From: Adenanthera pavonina
Taxonomy: Eukaryota; Streptophyta; Magnoliopsida; Fabales; Fabaceae
DNA: 64,000 nt
NCBI GenBank assembly: GCA_026686845.1
Contig: JAIVEN010000021.1
Coordinates: 21,718,001-21,782,000 of the forward strand
Reading direction: 5' to 3'
This document shows positions 36,605 to 47,495 of this stretch, in pieces. The position numbers were made by a program, and so were the translations under genes. Every line of letters starts with the position of its first letter. Within the stretch, counting starts at the first letter, position 1. A model generated the notes under the pieces. The model was not told the DNA's origin. It made no database searches and worked only from the letters and a program-made list of their open reading frames with translations.

Positions 36605-37280
36605 AAAGGTGTTCAAACGTTTGATTTGGTTCGGTTTTGGGCAAAACTGAACCAAATCAAACCAAGATAGGTTTTTAAAATTTGAAACCTTTTTGGTTTT
36701 TATAAGAAGTTGATTTGGTTTGGTTTTTGATCAGTTTGATTTGATTTGGATTAAGTTTAAGCGAAATTAAAATAAAAAAATAAAAAATTTCTTTCTTTTT
36801 TCTTGCTTTTGACAATTTAATTGTTGACATATTTATTTAAATTTTAATGGAAAGAAATGATTTTTTGCTACCACATAGACCTTGTATTAAGTTACTTGAC
36901 TATTTCTTCTCTAATGTTCTATTTTGAATTTCTAATTGTGAGCCTTCCACAAACACTACTTTAAAAAGATCACAAATAATGTTTCACTTTTATGCATGGT
37001 AAATGTGGGAATATGAACAAATAGAGGCTGGCAAAAAAAAAAAAGAAACATTTTTTTGCATATTTTAAAAATAATTACATATGTTTTGTAAAAAAAGAAA
37101 AAGAGTTACAATCTGTTTGGTTTAAGTTTGGTTTGATTTTAAACCACCAAAACTGAACTTGAACCAAACCAAATCAGTTTTTCAATAGGGAAAACCATAC
37201 TAAACTTGAATGGAGTTCATTTTTGATTGGTTTTAACCGGTTTGATTTGGCTTGATTTGGTTAAATTCAAATTAAAATAG
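36605..37280. repeat. Fold-back element rich in TTTGGTT / AACCAAA
   Basis: Left part 'TTTGATTTGGTTCGGTTTTG' is answered by 'AAACTGAACCAAATCAAACC' only 15 bp later, and by 'AACTTGAACCAAACCAAATC' near 37155. The right end (37225-37265) again reads 'GGTTTGATTTGGCTTGATTT'. Multiple nested inverted repeats of one short motif, no coding sequence. A MITE relative is likely but its ends are not certain. Confidence 0.5.
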
Positions 37281-37596
37281 ATCACTTTTATTTAAGCTTA
37301 ATCAAAATAACGGCATCACATTTAATTTTGACAATTATAGGTATGGCTCAACATGTTAAATTTTACTCCATTATTCTCTTTTTATATCTATTTATAGGAA
37401 TATAAAGCATTTATGAATCCAAATTAATTGGCCAATATTCAAGTTATAAATGATGATTCCTATTTATTTTTTTAAAATTTATTTCGAGTAAGTTGATTTT
37501 TTTTATTTGTGCAACAATCTATTACCAAGTTACTATTTAAATCGGCGCAAAATTAAAGTAGCATAGAACTACATATTTCCTAACTTTGCATTCACC

Positions 37597-37777
37597 TATA
37601 TATAAAAGTTGAATCATATCTCCTTTATTTATAGAATTGGATGCAAATCACAACAAATGTATAAATTAAACTTTTATTCCAAACTTGCAGATTCCTCAAA
37701 CCACCATATCTTCTTCTTTCGCAAGCTTCAAAACCGTATCCCCCCCTCTCTCTCTCAAACCCCTATATATATAAAAG
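37597..37777 (+). promoter_or_regulatory. TATA boxes of the glutaredoxin gene
   Basis: Two strong TATA matches lie upstream of the gene: TATATATAAAAG at 37597-37608 and TATATATATAAAAG at 37764-37777. The nearer one leaves a leader of roughly 70-110 bp before the first ATG, plausible for a plant gene; a (TA)n tract lies in the leader at 37822-37841. Confidence 0.55.
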
Positions 37778-37877
37778 CGTTGGATCTGCCTCATCAGTCA
37801 CCCCTCACGCACTCTAAGCACTATATATATATATATATATATCTCAAGAAATCCCTCTAGCTTTCCTATTCTGCAGT

Positions 37878-38216
37878 ATGTGTAGCAACCTAACTTCCAA
37901 CTCTAACATGGCATCAGAGAGGGAGAGGGACAGGGTGACTGACATGGCATCAACAAAACCGGTGGTGATCTTCAGCAAGCGCTCTTACTGCATGTGTCAC
38001 TCCATCAGGAACCTCTTTGCACAGTTCGGTGTGAGCCCGACAGTTTTTCAGGTTGACGATCACCCAGAGGGAGGGAGGGACATTGAGCAAGCCCTTTCCA
38101 GCTTAGGATGCAGCCCCCCGGTGCCAGCGGTGTTCATTAGTGGCAAGCTTGTAGGTGGAGCCAATGAAGTCATGAGCCTACACCTTAACGGACTCTTGAT
38201 ACCAATGATTAAGTGA
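37878..38216 (+). CDS. CC-type (class III) glutaredoxin, atypical
   Basis: Land-plant-specific glutaredoxin (ROXY group), a small protein that with TGA transcription factors controls development and stress genes. Single exon, 112 codons, with a second ATG at 37908 (Met11) that gives the usual family N terminus and may be the true start. Seen: KPVVIFSKRS, then Y37-C38-M39-C40 where the family has CCMC or CCMS; the glutathione-binding VPAVFI with cis-Pro83; and LVGGANEVMSLHLNG. Two oddities: the first active-site Cys is Tyr, and the protein stops at IPMIK, before the RAGALWL-type tail that ends most members and is needed to bind TGA factors. 'AAGTGAGT' at the stop also fits a splice donor, so a small second exon cannot be excluded. 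Recalled family lengths are 99-140 aa. Confidence 0.85.
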   Translation: MCSNLTSNSNMASERERDRVTDMASTKPVVIFSKRSYCMCHSIRNLFAQFGVSPTVFQVDDHPEGGRDIEQALSSLGCSPPVPAVFISGKLVGGANEVMSLHLNGLLIPMIK

Positions 38217-38539
38217 GTAGGTGTTCTTTGTATTTGAGAATTAATGCTCTATACACACACGTATTCTATAGAAAAAGCAACTTTTAGCAGCTATTTTTTA
38301 TTGGGGAAATTGGGTTTTAGTGAAAACCAAACCTAATAATTGGGTTTTTGATGCCTTGGGGTTAATGACAATGAAGGATCAAGCTCAATTTCACGAAAAA
38401 AATTAATAGACAAGAGAAAATGACAAAAATGTCCTTTAGTGATAAAAAGGTTCATAACATTAAAAAAAAAAAAGCAAAGAACCAAACTTACAATAAAAAT
38501 TCCAATGAAGGACTAAGCTTACCATTATGCCTTCAACTT

Positions 38540-39760
38540 TCCAATGTAGACTTAAAAATGTGTAATTGAGACTTGAAAATTTTCAATCAGGACTAAAATA
38601 TTATCAATTGAAACTCAAATTTTTTTACCGCGGATTGGAGATTTTAACTTCATGTATAATTTCCATTCATTTCTTGAGTAGAAAAGAATATGTTCAATTA
38701 AAATTTGATTATTTACAATTGGGACTTGAAGTTTTCCAGCAAAGACTTGAATTTTTTCCACCAAGCTAGCCTCAAATTTTCATGACTCAAAAATTTCTAA
38801 TTTGAGACTCAAATTTTTTCCAGCAAATTGCACTTGAATTTTTACAATTGAGACTCAAATTTTTTCCATTAAGTGAGACTGATTTTTCCAATTGTAACTC
38901 AAATTCTTTCCACTAATTGAGACTCAAATTTTTCTAGCTGATACTCGAGTTATTTTTATCAACTAGACTCAAATTTTTCCAATTAGAACTTGAAAAATTT
39001 CCAACTAAGATTCGAATCTTTTCCACCAGGGAATGAATATTTTAACTTCATAATTTCATTCAAGTTTCCTGAGTAGAGAATATGTTCAGTTGAAACTTGA
39101 ACTTTTCCAATTGAAACTAAAAAATTTCTAACAGAAACTCAAATTTTTACACCAAACAAAAGAGTAGGTTAACTTCACAATTTCCAACTGAGATTCAAAT
39201 TATTCCAATTGAAATTTGAAAATTTCCAACTGAGATTTAAAGTTTCTCCACTATGCACTGTAAGATTTTAACATTCAAGTTTCTTGAGTAAAAAAAGAAT
39301 ATATTCAAGTGAAACTCAAATTTTTTAATTGAGACTTGAAATCTTCAAATTGTGACTCAAATTTTTTCCATCAAGTAAGACTTGAATTTTTACCATTGAG
39401 ACTTGAAAATTCCTAACTAAGACCTAAATTTTTTCAATTGTCAGTTGAATTTTTTCTATCAATAGAGACTTGAATTATTCTAATTGAGAATTGAAAATTT
39501 TCAACTGAGACTTGAAATTTTTCACCAAGGAGTGAAGATTAACTTCACAATTTTCATTTAAGTTTTCTTAGTAGAGAAAAATATGTCTTATTGAGATTCA
39601 AATTTTTCCAATTGAGACTTGAATTTTTACACCAGACAAAAAGTAGGTTAACATCATAATTTCCAACAAAGACTTGAATTATTCTAATTGAGACTCAAAT
39701 TTATCCAACCTAGACTCAAACTTTTCTATTAGTGTCATCTAACAAGTAAAGTTGGAAATC
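38540..39760. repeat. Degenerate tandem array, ~20-bp units, phrase GAGACT(C/T)GAAATTTTT
   Basis: About 1.2 kb made of diverged units like 'AATTGAGACTCAAATTTTTTCC' and 'AACTGAGACTTGAAAATTTCC'. A longer marker, 'TTTTAACTTCA...TCTTGAGTAGA(A)GAATATGTTCA', recurs near 38641, 39034, 39254 and 39537, so there is a higher-order period of roughly 220-390 bp. No long open frame. It resembles in style, not in sequence, the arrays inside the two copia LTRs of this window. Confidence 0.7.
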
Positions 39761-40284
39761 CTTGAGTCTTGGTTGATGAAATATCAAAATTAGTCAACTG
39801 ACAAAATGATACCTTTTCTATTAAATTTGATCACTAGTTGATTGATTTTAACAAACCAAATTGAGCATTCATATGCGCAAAGTTTGGTTGACTGATAGAA
39901 TGAGACTTCTCAGTTACTTTTGATCTCTAATCGACTAATTTTTATGGAATAAATTGGGCATTGAGGTGCATAATAGTTGGTTGACCAACAAAATGGAATT
40001 TTCTTGAATGGTCAACTAATCAGTCCAATTCACAATGTGAAGTGCCAAAATAATTTGTGAACTTCATTGTCTTTTGTCAACTTCACCAAAACACATCTTA
40101 CTACGTCTTCCTAACACACTTGGACAAAATAGAGATGATTCAAAAGAACTAATTATGCACAAAAGAGAAAGCATGCTTTAATTAATCATAAAATAAGGAC
40201 TTTGCCTTACATATCATATAGTTTAAATAATCAAAATATGCACATCAAAATGCCAACAACTAGGCATTCTTGCCCTTTGGGTTA

Positions 40285-43213
40285 TGTAACACCTTACTTT
40301 TATTTATATTTTTCCATATATTATAGTATGTACAATGTCCAATTAGCTCATACTAAGAGCTTGAACCATTAATAGAACCAAAATATTTAAATAAAAAAAT
40401 GTGGTACTATTCATATAGTTTTCAAGTTTTCTGGATGAACTTTGAAAAATTATAACTTAATCCAGAAAAATCATATCAATGTGGTTTAAGTTTCTAAATG
40501 AAGCTAGAAACATGATATACAAGATAAAAATATGAAAATTTCCCTTAACCTAACCAATTAGTACAGTTTATTACTCAAACTTACACTATACAAATTGTCA
40601 TTTCTCTCTTTTTCAGGATTTTGGCCGTAACTTTAAAGATTCATATCTAACTCTATACTGAGCCAAATCATGTATTCTATATGCCATTGGAAAGATATAT
40701 ATGTCTACTTACTGTCATATTTTTCTTATATATTTATTTAGTCTATACAGGGCACAATATCAATTTGAATGACTAGAGATTAGAACATCACTTTTACTGG
40801 AACAGTATTGGGAAAACTTGTATATCTCTCATTGTACAGCTCCCATTGAACTCAAACCAGTGGCATATTAACCTCAAAAGATAAATATTTTCATAAATAT
40901 AAGCCACTGAATTTTTGGAGCTCTGTACGATTTTATATCACTTTTTAAAGAGCAGTAATATATTCATTAAAATTCGCAGCCTTCACATCACTGTCCAGTT
41001 TTGACCCTTAACTTCAAAAATATACTATAAATTGTACACATATCCAAATTGAGTGTTATTTAGTTCATTGGAAAGCTTGTTCTCTCTAGTTTCAGATAAT
41101 ATATAACACTTGACTTACTTACCCTGTCTTGGTCAAATAGTATTGACTTTACTTCCATTACTATAAAATAAACTTCTAACAATATAACATGGCAAAGTAG
41201 GCTTCATAACAAGCTCACATGATCATTCCATATTTCAAATCTATGCCAAACATTTCATAATGCTCATAAGAACATAATAGTACAAGAATACAGATCCATA
41301 TGCATATACATAATTTTTATACATTATTTCAAAATATGGAATCATAACTTGAAATTATCATCAAGCATCATTCTCCCTTTCATTCTCTTTGGCTCCTTGA
41401 TCTCCTTGACATTGCTTGTGCCTATCATTTGGGATATTTGAGGGGATGAGATTGGGGACAATCTCAGTAGTAAGTTACATTCCATGCAATTATGTCAATC
41501 ATGTCAAATAAACTCATATGTGATCACATATAATCACATCAATTACCTTTAAACAATAAATTGCCATATTGGTCATAAAAAAATTCGGCAGCATAACGGC
41601 TTAGAAAATGGACATCCCGGCGAATAAAACCCCTCATTTAACAGCCAAGACCAATCAAAGAAATCACAATTTTAATATGGCAACACAATTTAATCATAGA
41701 AAGACAATGAAAGAACATAAAGCAAGAATATGAAACTTAGCTACCTTGAAGCATTCCTTTGGCTCTTCCTCTTGAATCTAATGCTTCCACTAGCCTCCTT
41801 AGGCTTCCTCAAGTCCCTTAACATCATTATACACTTGCTCAATCAACTAGAACAAGTAGCTACTTTATAAAGTCTCATTTAAAACCCTAAAGACTCAATT
41901 TCTTTATCTAAAGCTTAATCTTTGAGCCAATGGTTGTCTTTAAGGTTTTTCATCATGGGGAACTCATTTTTGCCATCAAATGCATGAAAATCCAGCTCCT
42001 TCCACCTTATTATTCTGACCAAAATCTGCTCTTAAGGGGAAGAAATTGGTTTTTCACAAAAACTTACTTTAAAACACACCAAGTTTACTTTTCTTGAAAA
42101 ATCTCATGCTTTCTTGTAAATTTATGGCTTAAAAACTCCTTCCCTCTTATCATGCTTAGGCCAAGATTAGAACAGAAAAGGGAGAAGGAGAAAATTCAAG
42201 AAAACTAACTCAAACTACTTAGAAACTATACCAGGATATTTACAAATTGAAAGGAACTTACTTACCAATTTATTTGGAATTTTCTTATCCTTTTTCTCCT
42301 CTTTTTCATTCACCTTCACGTGCTGCTCTCTCCCTCTCAAAATGGCAGACCACTCTTCCTCATTTCCTTGCTAATTGATCGGCCAAAACATGAACCAAAG
42401 GGGAGGATTTATAAAATTTTCCAACCAATAGAATTTTGCCACCTAATGTCTTGATTTTTCTTGCTTTTTCATGAAAAATAATAAACTATGGCTAATTTGA
42501 CATGTGCAGCTTGTGGAACACGAAATGGGGAGGATTTTGGTCCAAAAATTTCAGATATTTACTTATCCAGATATATCTTGAACCGGTCTGGATAAATAAA
42601 GCTACTTTAGCAGTATATTTTACTATTATTGGAACACCTATTTTAACTATATTGGGATATAAAATTACCATAATATACTTATCCCAATTGGTTCAAATAT
42701 AAGACCAACACATTTTTCTTGAATGAATACTACTTCTTCCTGCAGTCCAGATTGACATTTATCGGGTAAGACATTAATATTAAATCATAAATACCCAATA
42801 AATATTATTTTAATCTTACTAAATTTCATACTATATTCCATTGGTCTTAGCTCATTGAGAGCTTCATTTTGAATATAATTTTTCATATTTATAAAAATGC
42901 CCTTGACTTAGGACACATTTATAATTTTTAAAACTTTCGGGTCATTAGGTGTAATTTTTTCCAAAATTTATAAAATTTGTTTCAATTCCTGGCCCCGCCT
43001 TTATCCGCATTCTCTTTTTCTTTTTTTTTTCTCTTCTCTTTTCTTTTTTTTTTTAGTGGTAAAATAGTTATTTTTTTATCTTTCTTTCTGATCGAGATAA
43101 TTGACTTCTTTATTTTATATCATACAAAACAGTGTATATCCATTTTTATAAATTCCTTATAAATTTTAAAATATTGAATCTTAAACATTTAAGAGAATTT
43201 TCAGGATATTACA
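40285..43213. mobile_element. Solo LTR, TGTAACA...TTACA family (Ty3/gypsy-like), copy A
   Basis: 2929 bp, starts TGTAACACC and ends GGATATTACA (TG...CA with inverted TGTAA/TTACA ends). It is flanked by perfect 5-bp duplications GGTTA at 40280-40284 and 43214-43218, so it is a complete solo LTR. A conserved hairpin GAGATTG...CAATCTC lies at 41448-41465. Assignment to gypsy (Tekay/Del-like) rests on LTR length and end type; no coding domain is present. Confidence 0.85.
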
Positions 43214-43218
43214 GGTTA

Positions 43219-44130
43219 CAACATTAAACTACATATACATATCATTACTACCAATCCTAACCCTAAGCCTACAAAGTGTTACGTCTTCTTTCCTTACTTC
43301 CTTGATTGTTCTTTAGAAATACATGCATAGAGGAATATTTACAAGTTGTGATATTAATACACCAACATTTAAATATTCAATATCCTATCTAAAAATATGT
43401 TGAACAATCAGCATAGTAAAATTATCAGTCCAGATAATTATGTGTAAAATTTGCTTTCTAATATAAAAGGTGGTACTTGGCACACTTGACAAAAGTGGCC
43501 TAAACATAGTTTGAGGACATTTTAATTCCTGCAAAACATTTGAATGGCATCTAGAATGAGTTAGAATTTTGATTATTATAAACAATTAGCAGACATTCTA
43601 GAAAATAAATCATGCTACAAGGGAAGTGGAAGATATTGCAAATGTCTAGATCTGTATCCACTAGATTAACCAAGTGGAGGATCAAGAGAAACTCGAATAT
43701 ACCCCTCTCAAGCATTTTGGTAAATTCTTATCTAGCACATTTCACAAAACTACATAACATGATACTTTCTTCATTTTCCTCTTCCATGAAAATCAAATGT
43801 ACAATTAGGGGCAGTCTATGTGTGTAGCATTTAGCACATTGTCTCATGTTCATTCTACCCTATAGCAATACATAATATTTATCAATAAACAAACTCAAGA
43901 ATACCCAGGAAAAAGCACATTGATTATGTCCCTCTAAATATGGACCTTAGGCTTCAGAGAATCATATACATAATAACCAAAATTGTTCATTCCAAAACAA
44001 GATAAAACAAAGACAAAAACAATACCAAAAAAAAAAAATAGCAACTTCATGAAAGGGCATTTGTGCATGTATACACACATACACAAGGTAAAATCCTAAA
44101 CTTTTTTTTACGTTGTTGTTTGGCTGGCAC
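43219..44130. other. Unassigned sequence between two LTRs
   Basis: About 0.9 kb with no recognised coding sequence on either strand. Before copy A inserted, its first bases were joined to 40284, so it may belong with the array region at 38.5-40.3 kb. Confidence 0.4.
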
Positions 44131-47100
44131 TATCACATCCCATCTTTGGACACCTTCCCCATAAATACAAACCTCATTTGAATGCAATAAAAATGTTCCT
44201 AAGATTTTGAACTAATTGAAAGCTCAAAACTGTAAAATTTGTTTTCTGTGCATTATTCCTTTAGTTGTGCAACAACATTTGAAAAATCATAATTAAATGC
44301 ATAAAAATTGTTTCATGATGGTTCAAGTCTCTAAAAATAATTTACATATTGAAGTTCATGGGAAAAAATATAAAACTTGAATTTGAATGTACCAATTTAT
44401 ATAGTTTATTCGTTCAAGCTTACTATTTATTTTCATCTTCTAATTTCTGTCCAATCTCTGAGCATTCACTTCTCATAATATACAAAGCCAATTCATACAC
44501 TCTTTACATTATTTGAAAGCTTTACATGTATATTTTCTAACCAGTTATAATTGTACATTTATTTCATATGTATTGGACAAAATGCTAATATAAACCATCA
44601 AGGGTTGAATATAACCTTTACTAGAACAGTTTTGGAAAAGCATGCATAACTCTTGTTATATAGCTCCAATTGCATTCAAACTAGTGTAAAAATGCTCATA
44701 AAACATACCCCTACATATCCATGTAAAATTTTTAATTCTTGGATTATTACACAATTTTAGACAGCCTTACCAAATTAGATAGTATTTACAGTAAAAATAT
44801 AGTTTCCGACAACTGTTCAGTCTTTAACCCTTAAACTTCTTGAATTATAACTCATGCCATACTTGGCTAAATTGTATATAAACTGTTTTGGCATAAAGCT
44901 TAACATGTTCTCTAACTATAGGTATCATACTTTGGCTCATTTCCTTTACTATAACATATTTAAACATTTTGTATCATTAACATATCATAAACTACCATTA
45001 AGAGGGTCATACATAGCTTTTCATTCTCAACTTCTTGTCATCATTCAACTTCAATAAATATGCCTTTCTTTACAACTTATGGTGTCATGCTACATCATAG
45101 AGCATCTTACTTGTCATACAATACACATCAACTTAGCCATACATTAACACATTACATGACATGCTTTTTAATCAAAACATTATGAACATTCATAAATAAC
45201 TTGCTTTTTCATCAAATTCTCCTTCCTTGGCTTTTCTACATTAATTGTCTTGCTTATCATGATTAGTAGCTTGGGGATGAGATTGAAAAATCTTAGTAGT
45301 AAACTTGCACATGTATTTACATCACCACATTATATTAAAAACATTGATGACATTGCTTAATTTAGTAAAGCATGCAAAAATACTATATTGGTTAACAAAA
45401 TTTTGGTAGCCTTTCAACTTAGAAACAGGACATTCCAGGCTTAGTCCTTATCAAATAAATAGCCAACCAATCAAGAAAACAGTCATAGTAACAATATGGC
45501 AACATTATCATAACATAAAATATGCATAACCATTATTGTGGAAAAATATAAAAGTAAGACAAGTTACTAACTGAAAATTTTAACCTTTTCACTTTAAACT
45601 TGAATTCAATTTGCTTGAATCTCTTTCCAATCACTTCCTTACAACTTCAATCCTAGAAGCATCAAGATAACTATGCTAAATAAACTTATTCTTCACAACT
45701 TTCTTAAAGTTCACTTTGAACCATTGAATTTCATATTTCATATACTTGGTTCAAACTTGAAACCATAACCTCTCATTTACTAATTCATTCATGAGGATTT
45801 CATTTCTACCATTAGATTCATGAAATTCCAACTCCTTTCTTACCTTTTTTCATGGCCAAAAATAACCCTAGGTGAGCAAGAGAAGGAATTTCGATTTGCA
45901 ACTTTACTTAAACTCATGCAATCATACTTTCTTACATTAGTTCATGTTTTCCCTTTGGTTTATTGCATGAAATCACTTCCTCTTTGATTTTCTATACCTT
46001 GGCTGAAACTTATACATGGAAGGAGGAGAGAAAAACTTCATCTATCCTGACTCAAACTCATAGAAAACTACCTTGAAATGGAAGAAGATACTTACCGCAA
46101 GCTTGGTTTCTTGCCTTCAAGCTTGCTTCCCTCCTTTCCTTTCTTCTTCTTCCTTCTTCCTCTTCTCTTTCTATACTTATTTTTCAACACCTCCTCTCTC
46201 TTTTTCCTTTGTGATTTTTGGCCAAATAGGGAGCATATATAGACAAGCAAGGCTCTCAAAAATCATCCAAGTGTCCCTTGCATTTTGTGGCAAAAAATGA
46301 TGCCTTCTTAGGGGTGGTTTCCTAAAACATTAAAATATTCCTTTTAGCATGTGTTAAAATTTTTTGCCAATGGGAGAGGGACATTTGCTCTCCTATACAA
46401 TATATTTCTCTTAATCTAGATTAATCATGTATCATTTACTTTATATCTTGTATCATTGACTTTTTGTTTGGGCAGCTTATTGGTATTTTACAGTATATAT
46501 TAATACTATTTATTCATTAATATGTACAGATAACATACTGGTTTAGGATATGCATTTATCTTAATAACTATCTCAAACAGTATTTTATGTAGGGCCCATA
46601 TGCTTTCTTTTTCATTTTTCTTTACTATAGGGCCTATAGTTTTTTTTTTCCTCTTTACTGTTCTATTCTTTTGTATTTTGTAGTCTATATAATTTTCAAA
46701 CTAGATCTTTTTAGCTCAATTCATGCTTTTAACATGGTCCACTATGTCCAGAGGTCCATTTTGACATATATATCCTTTTTCTAAATTTTTGGAAATAATT
46801 CCAATTAAATATTTTGACTATAACTTTTCATAATTATAAAAATGCCCTTGACCCGAGCAAATTTATAATTCTTGAAACTCTCAGGTCATTTCTTATCTAG
46901 GGACTAATTTGAATAAAATTCTTTATTCTATGAACCATTTTGCAAAAATTCTTATTTCGTGGGGTCAAAACACAATTTTCTTTTTTTTCCTTATACTCTG
47001 GAAAAATGCCTTTTTGCCCTTTTTTATCCGCATTGCTGTATGTTCTATTTTTCTATATCCCTTTACATTTTATGTTAAACTATATACCATTAATTCTTGA

Positions 47101-47164
47101 ATTAATTCCTATCAAGAACTTTCTCACTTAATTCCAGTTAAGGGTTAGACACCTGATATTACCA
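44131..47164. mobile_element. LTR, TGTAACA family, copy B (diverged relative of A)
   Basis: About 3.0 kb, collinear with copy A but clearly diverged. Shared markers: 'GGGGATGAGATTG...' (45273) against 41443; 'AAAATGCCCTTGAC' (46839 and 42895); and 'TTTATCCGCATT' (47024 and 43001). It appears to start TATCACATCCC (decayed TG) and to end GATATTACCA. No target duplication is found, so the ends are approximate. A 60-bp stretch just after it (47166-47228) restarts like an LTR of the same family. Confidence 0.6.
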
Positions 47165-47228
47165 TTGTACCCCTTACTTTTATTATTTATATTAATGTAT
47201 TTTCCTTTACGTATCTTATATTATCCAA

Positions 47229-47490
47229 AAAAATTATGGATGTTATAACTAGTAAAAGAGAGATATTGCATACTCCCTCCTACAATGCGATAAAGAGTTC
47301 AATTCTCAAAAGCGACTCCATCAATGATACTTAATTTAGATGAAGGTGCCTTAAGTGTGTGGATATACTTTGCATTCAACAAGTTGGTTTTATGCAATAA
47401 ATCAATAATGTATTTCTTTTGAGACAACATGAGACCAGTAACAATTTTATATACCTTCCATAAAATACGTTAATGGCCCTAAATCCTTTA
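47229..47490 (-). pseudogene. Ty1/copia reverse transcriptase, C-terminal part (split by solo LTR C)
   Basis: On the minus strand: KDLGPLTYFMEGI, then after a frameshift LSQKKYIIDLLHKTN, LKAPSSKLSIIDG, and LYRIVGGSMQYLSFT. These are the standard motifs at the end of copia RT and the start of its RNase H. It continues the RT fragment whose other half is at 50236-50830. At 47229 the similarity stops abruptly at LTR-like sequence. Frameshifts and stops show it is dead. Confidence 0.8.
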
Positions 47491-47495
47491 TGGGA

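Larger units (their letters stand above)
28880..37590. other. AT-rich gene desert
   Basis: 8.7 kb, strongly AT-rich, with no open frame longer than about 65 codons and no recognised protein motif on either strand. Fold-back and MITE-like elements at 30415, 33009 and 36605 are listed separately. Short A/T runs and (AT)-rich tracts are frequent (for example 32230-32340). It may hold distal regulatory sequence for the glutaredoxin gene, but nothing specific is visible. Confidence 0.6.

Noticed and set aside
38341..43223. A complete third copia LTR around the array
   Set aside because: Start and end blocks are only suggestive and no 5-bp duplication matched any tried pair of ends; kept as a hypothesis only.
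40285..47164. LTR copies A and B as the two LTRs of one element
   Set aside because: A has its own perfect GGTTA duplication on both sides, and A and B are too diverged for a pair made in one insertion.
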